Assembly: GCF_038181555.1 (NCBI RefSeq)
Contig: NZ_JBBWUA010000003.1
Coordinates: 231,202-295,201, forward strand
DNA: 64,000 nucleotides
Direction of reading: 5' to 3'
Source of the DNA: Desulfitobacterium sp038181555
Lineage (GTDB): Bacteria; Bacillota; Desulfitobacteriia; Desulfitobacteriales; Desulfitobacteriaceae
This document shows, piece after piece, positions 60,072 to 64,000 of the stretch (position 1 is its first letter; each line of letters begins with the position of its first letter). The notes below the pieces were generated by a model. It ran no database searches, was not told the DNA's origin, and worked only from the letters and a program-made list of their open reading frames with translations. Both the position numbers and the translations under genes were made by a program.

Positions 60072-60878
60072 TTATTCTTTCTCTGAGTAGATATGCCAAA
60101 CGTGGTTAAGGGGTCCGCTTCCTTTCCCAAGATCAAGCATAGCCCTCAAGGCACCTGAAATATATTCCTTCGCTAATTGAATGGAAGTTTCCAAATCTAT
60201 GCCCTTGGCAAGATTGGAAGCAATGGCACTGGATAAAGTACAGCCGGTTCCATGAGTGTTCGTATTGTCAATTTTCTCCCCTCTGAACCATCTATACTCA
60301 TGATTTCTATACAATAAATCATTGGCGTCGTTTATGCTGTGACCACCCTTGCATAGAACAGCACATCCATATTCCTTGCTGATTATTTCTGCCGCTTTGA
60401 TCATGTCCTCTTCATTGACAATAGATATTCCAGATAGGACAGATGCCTCTGGAATATTAGGTGTCAATAAAATTGCCTGAGGAAGCAAAAGATTTTTCAA
60501 GGTTGCTATCGCATCATCCTGAAGAAGCTTTGAACCACTGGTGGAAATCATGACAGGATCGACAACAATGTTTTGCGCATGATAAAATTTAAGCTTCTCT
60601 GCTATGATTTCAATCAGTCCGACCGATGAAACCATACCAATCTTCACTGCATCCGGATAGATATCTGTAAAAATACTGTCCAACTGTTGGCCTAAAAATT
60701 CTGGAGTAACCTCCATGATCCCTGTAACGCCGGTCGTATTCTGTGCAGTAAGAGCAGTAACCGCACTCATGGCATATACACCATTTGCGGTCATTGTCTT
60801 AATATCTGCCTGGATGCCGGCGCCTCCGCTGGAATCGCTTCCAGCGATTGTTAATGCTGTTTTCACTATTTTCTCCAT
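60072..60878 (-). CDS. thiD: Hydroxymethylpyrimidine/phosphomethylpyrimidine kinase
   Basis: 268 aa of the ribokinase fold. ALTIAGSDSSGGAGIQADIKTM (residues 8-29) binds the pyrimidine; VDPVMISTSGSKLL and the anion-hole/catalytic NTHGTGCTLSSAIA (about 209-222) are the ThiD hallmarks. It phosphorylates HMP and HMP-P to HMP-PP for thiamine synthesis. It is the last gene of the TPP-riboswitch operon, after the HAD gene. Length is standard. Confidence 0.94.
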   Translation of the reverse strand: MEKIVKTALTIAGSDSSGGAGIQADIKTMTANGVYAMSAVTALTAQNTTGVTGIMEVTPEFLGQQLDSIFTDIYPDAVKIGMVSSVGLIEIIAEKLKFYHAQNIVVDPVMISTSGSKLLQDDAIATLKNLLLPQAILLTPNIPEASVLSGISIVNEEDMIKAAEIISKEYGCAVLCKGGHSINDANDLLYRNHEYRWFRGEKIDNTNTHGTGCTLSSAIASNLAKGIDLETSIQLAKEYISGALRAMLDLGKGSGPLNHVWHIYSEKE

Positions 60879-60956
60879 TCCGCTGTTTCCAGCTTCGCAT
60901 TAATTTTGATAGAGCGACAGAAGGTGGTGCCCCCAATCTGCCGCATAAAACATCTT

Positions 60957-61616
60957 TTAGGAAGATGCTTTGACCAAGAAAACATTGAAATCATTTAGCT
61001 TTTCTAGGTAAATGTCGCTGGTTCTTTTAATTTTTTCTATGTTTGCATGGTTGGAAGCATCAAATACTCCCACTGTCCTAAAGCCGGTATCTTTTGCCGA
61101 CTTAAGGGCGAACAGTGCATCTTCGAAAACCCATGTATCCATCGGAAGGGTTCCCATATGCTTCGCTGCAGCAAGGTAGATATCCGGCTTTTCTTTGCCG
61201 GAGCCTATTTCAGTACATGTAAATATCCCGTCAAAACGATTGATCACATTCAGCCTTTCCAGGGCTCTTGCAAAAACCTGCCTGTCACAAGATGTTGCTA
61301 CGGCCATTTTGATGCCAGCCTGCTGCATATCTTTTAGGAACTGCTCCACACCTTCTTTTAATTGGACCTGATAAAAATAGAAATCTTCAATAGTATGGTT
61401 GATTCCCGTTATGATTGCCTCTACATCCATGTCCAGACAGTATCTTTCCTTTAAAAACTCCGCCCCTTCAGTCATGCTCATGGAGTACATGACTTTTGCA
61501 AGATCGGGTTCCGCCTCTATCCCCAGATTATGCAAAAACACTTCCCCAGCCTTATCCCAGATGGGCATAGAGTCCAGAAGGGTTCCGTCTAAGTCGAAAA
61601 TTGCTCCCTTAATCAT
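60957..61616 (-). CDS. HAD-superfamily phosphatase in the thiamine operon
   Basis: 219 aa. The HAD motifs are I: IFDLDGTLLDSM (7-18); II: VATSCDR (about 105-111); III Lys and IV: EKPDIYLAAAKHMG then FEDALFALKSA (about 141-180). The cap is of the beta-phosphoglucomutase type. In thiamine operons such a gene is a candidate for dephosphorylating thiamine phosphate or a pyrimidine phosphate, but general housekeeping or damage control is also possible. It lies between thiE and thiD with short gaps. Confidence 0.85.
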   Translation of the reverse strand: MIKGAIFDLDGTLLDSMPIWDKAGEVFLHNLGIEAEPDLAKVMYSMSMTEGAEFLKERYCLDMDVEAIITGINHTIEDFYFYQVQLKEGVEQFLKDMQQAGIKMAVATSCDRQVFARALERLNVINRFDGIFTCTEIGSGKEKPDIYLAAAKHMGTLPMDTWVFEDALFALKSAKDTGFRTVGVFDASNHANIEKIKRTSDIYLEKLNDFNVFLVKASS

Positions 61617-61634
61617 TGTTCACCTATTTTTCGG

Positions 61635-62351
61635 TTAATTCTTATGCTCAACTAAGGCATAGAGTTTCCAAGTTTTAACAAGATCAGCAGCCGCCAAATG
61701 TGGATCATCATCCTCAGACACAGCGGTAACGACAAAGAAACCATGGACTCCGGTTTGGGCAAGCTGAGGGATATCCACAAGCTTAACTCCGCCACCAACT
61801 ACCACAGGAATCGGACTGAGTTTGGCAAGCTTTGCAATATCTGCAAAACTTCGAGTGACCACTTTTCCATCCTGATCGAGCCCACAATCTGGCTTCGTCA
61901 TGGTTTCATGCAGCGGTCCGGCACCGAAATAGTCAATCCGAGAAACATCTGCAGTCTCAATATAGTCGAATAGTTCATCGGTTCTAGCTGATAAGCCAAC
62001 AATTGAATCCTCGCCCAAGTATTCCCGGCAAACTTCCACTGGGATATCGGATTGTCCGACGTGGATACCATCAACTTTTACACCTTGTTTTCTTGCAGCT
62101 AAGATAACATCAAGGCGGTCGTCCACCAGCAGCGCTACTTCATCTGACTTGCCGGCTTGAGCGATGACCTCCGCGGCCTGACGAGTTAACTCAATCAATT
62201 CTCGAGCCGAGGCTATCTTTGAACGGATTTGCACACAGGTAAATCCGGCCTCAACAGCAGCTTGAATGATTGGCGCAGCGGGTCGTCCTTTTGTATTTTC
62301 AGGGCCCACCACTAAGTAAGCCGATATATCGAGTTTTTCTCTAATACTCAT
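61635..62351 (-). CDS. thiE: Thiamine-phosphate synthase
   Basis: 238 aa TIM barrel. Motifs: CVQIRSKIASARELIEL (about 37-53, HMP-PP-binding region), LLVDDRLDVILAA (about 74-86), DGIHVGQSDIPVEVCREYLG and VVGGGVKLVDIPQLAQTGVHGFFVVTAVS near the end. It joins HMP-PP with thiazole phosphate to give thiamine phosphate. It lies 50 bp after thiM. The first loop is a little longer than average, and the usual QLR motif is QIR. Confidence 0.9.
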   Translation of the reverse strand: MSIREKLDISAYLVVGPENTKGRPAAPIIQAAVEAGFTCVQIRSKIASARELIELTRQAAEVIAQAGKSDEVALLVDDRLDVILAARKQGVKVDGIHVGQSDIPVEVCREYLGEDSIVGLSARTDELFDYIETADVSRIDYFGAGPLHETMTKPDCGLDQDGKVVTRSFADIAKLAKLSPIPVVVGGGVKLVDIPQLAQTGVHGFFVVTAVSEDDDPHLAAADLVKTWKLYALVEHKN

Positions 62352-62401
62352 TTTTGTCCTCCTAGAATCACTTCTATTTTATCAACTTTGGTGCGCACAA
62401 A

Positions 62402-63238
62402 TTACGCCTCTTCAATCTCCAGCGGATTGTTTGCGATATCCGCTGCGGAAGCTTTATACAGTTCATCGAGGAACTGTATCTGAAAACTTCCAGGGCCATC
62501 CACCTTATGTTCAGCCCGTTTTCCTGCTAAATTGTAAACCGCAGTAGCAGTAAGCGCTGCGATAAACGGTGAGGTGGCTGCTGCATAAACCGCAACGACT
62601 CCACCTAAGGAACAGCCTGACCCTGTAATTTTCTCCATGAAGTCGGACCCTCCTTGAGAGTAGGCTATGAGGTCACCGTCAGTTACACAATCCGTTTTAC
62701 CCGATACGGCAACAGCCCCGCCCGTCCACTTGGCTAACGAGACAGCCGCAGCCTTGGCGGCACTGACTGAATCCGTAGAGTCAACACCACGGACATTGGA
62801 TACACCTGTACCGCCGTCCAAACCCCACAATCCAGCCAAAGCTATAATTTCCGAAGCATTTCCTCTGATCACAGAGGGTTTATACTCTTTAAACTGCAGT
62901 AACAGCTGAGTTCTGAGTGAACCTATACCGATGGCCACCGGATCTAGCACCCAAGGTTTCCCCGTATCATGCAAAACCTTGGCTAAGTGAGGTAAAGTCT
63001 CCGCATAGATCGGAAAAAGAGTACCCACGTTTATGTAGGTTGCTCCACCAGCTTTGGCTAGAAATTCGCCCTCATCAGGCAGATAAACCATAGCTGCCGA
63101 TCCCCCAACAGCAAGCTGGGCATTAGCCACAAAATTGATCGTTACAGTGTTGGTGATTGATCCTGCCATAGGATTTGTTCGTCTTACCGTTTCAACTGCC
63201 TCAATAATTTGGTGTTTAATGTCCTCTTTATTTATCAT
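62402..63238 (-). CDS. thiM: Hydroxyethylthiazole kinase
   Basis: 278 aa from the ATG at 63238, eight bases after AAAGGA; a GTG/ATG two codons earlier is too close to the site. The sequence NPMAGSITNTVTINFVANAQLAVGGSAAM and the C-terminal KITGSGCSLGGVVA (catalytic Cys/anion hole) are typical. It phosphorylates the thiazole alcohol for salvage. It is first in the operon behind the TPP riboswitch. With thiE and thiD and no thiG/thiC in view, this operon is a salvage route for thiazole and HMP. Confidence 0.94.
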   Translation of the reverse strand: MINKEDIKHQIIEAVETVRRTNPMAGSITNTVTINFVANAQLAVGGSAAMVYLPDEGEFLAKAGGATYINVGTLFPIYAETLPHLAKVLHDTGKPWVLDPVAIGIGSLRTQLLLQFKEYKPSVIRGNASEIIALAGLWGLDGGTGVSNVRGVDSTDSVSAAKAAAVSLAKWTGGAVAVSGKTDCVTDGDLIAYSQGGSDFMEKITGSGCSLGGVVAVYAAATSPFIAALTATAVYNLAGKRAEHKVDGPGSFQIQFLDELYKASAADIANNPLEIEEA

Positions 63239-63283
63239 GTGCATTTTCCTTTCAGGATTTTCTTGCTTTCTGTACTATGAAAC

Positions 63284-63318
63284 TAAAAAAGTGCTCTCCC
63301 TTGTAAGGAAAGCACTTA
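63284..63318 (-). terminator. Riboswitch-linked terminator
   Basis: On the minus strand AAGTGCTTTCC-TTACAA-GGGAGAGCACTT followed by six T stands between the riboswitch and thiM. TPP binding would allow this terminator to form and stop the thiM operon. Confidence 0.88.
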
Positions 63319-63337
63319 ATAATTGATCATAATGAAT

Positions 63338-63415
63338 AGCTTCCCTACGACAGTATTAACTGACAGGTTCAAAGGGTCAGGTTTTACCTTCTCAACTCGT
63401 AAGAGTCCCCCTGCA
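63338..63415 (-). promoter_or_regulatory. TPP (THI-box) riboswitch
   Basis: The minus strand shows the THI box: GGGGGACTC at the start, GTTGAGAAGG, then CCTGACCCTTTGAACCTGTC and TGTCGTAGGGAAGC. The GAGTTGAGA and ACCCTTTGAACCTG parts bind the pyrimidine and diphosphate ends of TPP. It leads into a terminator and then thiM, so it turns the salvage operon off at high TPP. Confidence 0.95.
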
Positions 63416-63459
63416 AAAATATTTTGTTCTTTACATCGTATCGCTTGCTTCCTAACGTG

Positions 63460-63999
63460 TCAAGCTTTGATTTTGCCAAAAAGCAAGGCGTTATAATACT
63501 TCTTTTCTAAGAAATAGTGGTCCTTTAGTCTTCCCTCTAATTCGTACCCATTCTTTTCAAGTATGCGGGCAGAACCAATATTTGCATCCACTACACTGGC
63601 ACAAAGTTTATGAAGATTAAGGGCTTCAAAGGCAAAAGCACTGATTAATGCAACGCTCTCTGTGCCATATCCCTTACCCCAATATTTTTTGTGCAATACA
63701 TAGCCAATCTCCGCATGGTTCGCTATTCGATCAATATTAAAAATCATCGCGGTTCCAATAATGATTTGATTTGATTTCAGGGCAATGGACGCATAAAAAT
63801 GAGTCCCGGCCGACTCACGTTTTAACATCGTTGCGATGTGCTCACGAGTTTCATCCAAGGTATTCATTAAAGGCCAGCCAATAAACTTGGAAACCTCCTG
63901 ATCTGATGTGTAAGCATGAATTTCTTGAGCATCTTCAATCTTTAATGATTTAAAGTAGATATCTTTACCTTCCAGGCAATGAAATGCACATGCGCCCAT
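63460..63999 (-). CDS. GNAT acetyltransferase, RimJ/RimL type
   Basis: 179 aa up to the right edge; the ATG at 63999 may not be the true start, as the gene could continue beyond the window. The family pattern LKIEDAQEIHAYTSDQEVSKFIGWP, ANHAEIGYVLHKKYWGKGYGTESVALISAFAF (acetyl-CoA loop) and NIGSARILEKNGYELEGRLK is clear. Such enzymes acetylate N-terminal amines or other small-molecule amines. The target is unknown. It is transcribed toward the thiamine riboswitch and is separated from it by about 45 bp. Confidence 0.85.
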   Translation of the reverse strand: MGACAFHCLEGKDIYFKSLKIEDAQEIHAYTSDQEVSKFIGWPLMNTLDETREHIATMLKRESAGTHFYASIALKSNQIIIGTAMIFNIDRIANHAEIGYVLHKKYWGKGYGTESVALISAFAFEALNLHKLCASVVDANIGSARILEKNGYELEGRLKDHYFLEKKYYNALLFGKIKA

Positions 64000-64000
64000 C

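Noticed and set aside
1..64000. CRISPR arrays, rRNA or tRNA genes
   Set aside because: No regularly spaced identical repeats, rRNA core sequences or tRNA cloverleaf with a TTC-loop were noticed; a tRNA search program would be needed to exclude them fully.

Overview
The window looks like the chromosome of an anaerobic, endospore-forming Firmicute of the Desulfitobacterium/Desulfosporosinus type. This is inferred from the mix of families: a vancomycin-resistance cluster without vanH (as in the vanI type I recall from Desulfitobacterium hafniense), an exported multi-flavin reductase pair, cell-wall-binding-repeat (CWB2) surface proteins, c-di-GMP enzymes, DUF1659/DUF2922 genes, and Gram-positive start sites with strong Shine-Dalgarno sequences. 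No rRNA, tRNA, CRISPR array, transposase or integrase was seen.

Layout. 1-7.2 kb: a leftward exopolysaccharide operon (LCP ligase, Wzz, tyrosine kinase, PHP phosphatase, sugar epimerase, two glycosyltransferases, polysaccharide deacetylase, and a sugar transferase cut by the left edge). 7.4-10.4 kb: a 24-residue protein and a glycine-betaine/choline-type ABC importer. 10.6-14.1 kb: a CDGSH/ferredoxin protein, a diguanylate cyclase, an XRE regulator and an HD-GYP phosphodiesterase. 14.2-16.8 kb: small metabolic and unknown genes and a PadR-DUF1048-DUF1048 operon with an operator lying on its -10 box. 16.87-17.08 kb: a relic of a second DUF3102-DUF1659-DUF2922 cassette. 17.1-24.8 kb: a type I restriction-modification operon (half-size HsdS, HsdR, RhuM, HsdS, HsdM). 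25-30.5 kb: an exported flavoprotein plus exported Old Yellow Enzyme operon, divergent from a MerR regulator. 30.6-35.8 kb: EamA permease, polyphosphate:AMP phosphotransferase, an Rrf2 regulator with a methyltransferase, and rsgA.

36-42.7 kb: the van cluster vanR-vanS, vanZ (opposite strand), vanY and vanW-ligase-vanX. Four promoter regions in it carry direct repeats of (A/T)TAAG at an exact 11-bp period, a likely VanR regulon. 42.7-45.3 kb: an FAD oxidoreductase and a winged-helix/iron-sulfur protein. 45.5-50.1 kb: a small Cys-rich gene and a large CWB2 surface-protein gene, both apparently broken by frameshifts, plus a DUF2442 gene. 50.3-53 kb: a convergent response regulator/histidine kinase pair, the kinase apparently lacking a normal start codon. 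53.3-56 kb: a MerR/GyrI-like regulator and the intact DUF3102-DUF1659-DUF2922 cassette. 56.1-59.4 kb: a second, intact CWB2 protein with an NHL-type propeller. 60-63.4 kb: a TPP-riboswitch-controlled thiM-thiE-HAD-thiD salvage operon. A GNAT acetyltransferase lies at the right edge.

The main themes are cell-envelope building and protection (capsule, CWB2 proteins, D-Ala-D-Lac remodelling), small-molecule signalling, exported flavin redox chemistry, and DNA defence. The strongest candidates for something not yet described are the van-wide 11-bp-period operator set, the DUF3102/DUF1659/DUF2922 cassette with its deletion relic 37 kb away, and the exported OYE/flavoprotein pair.
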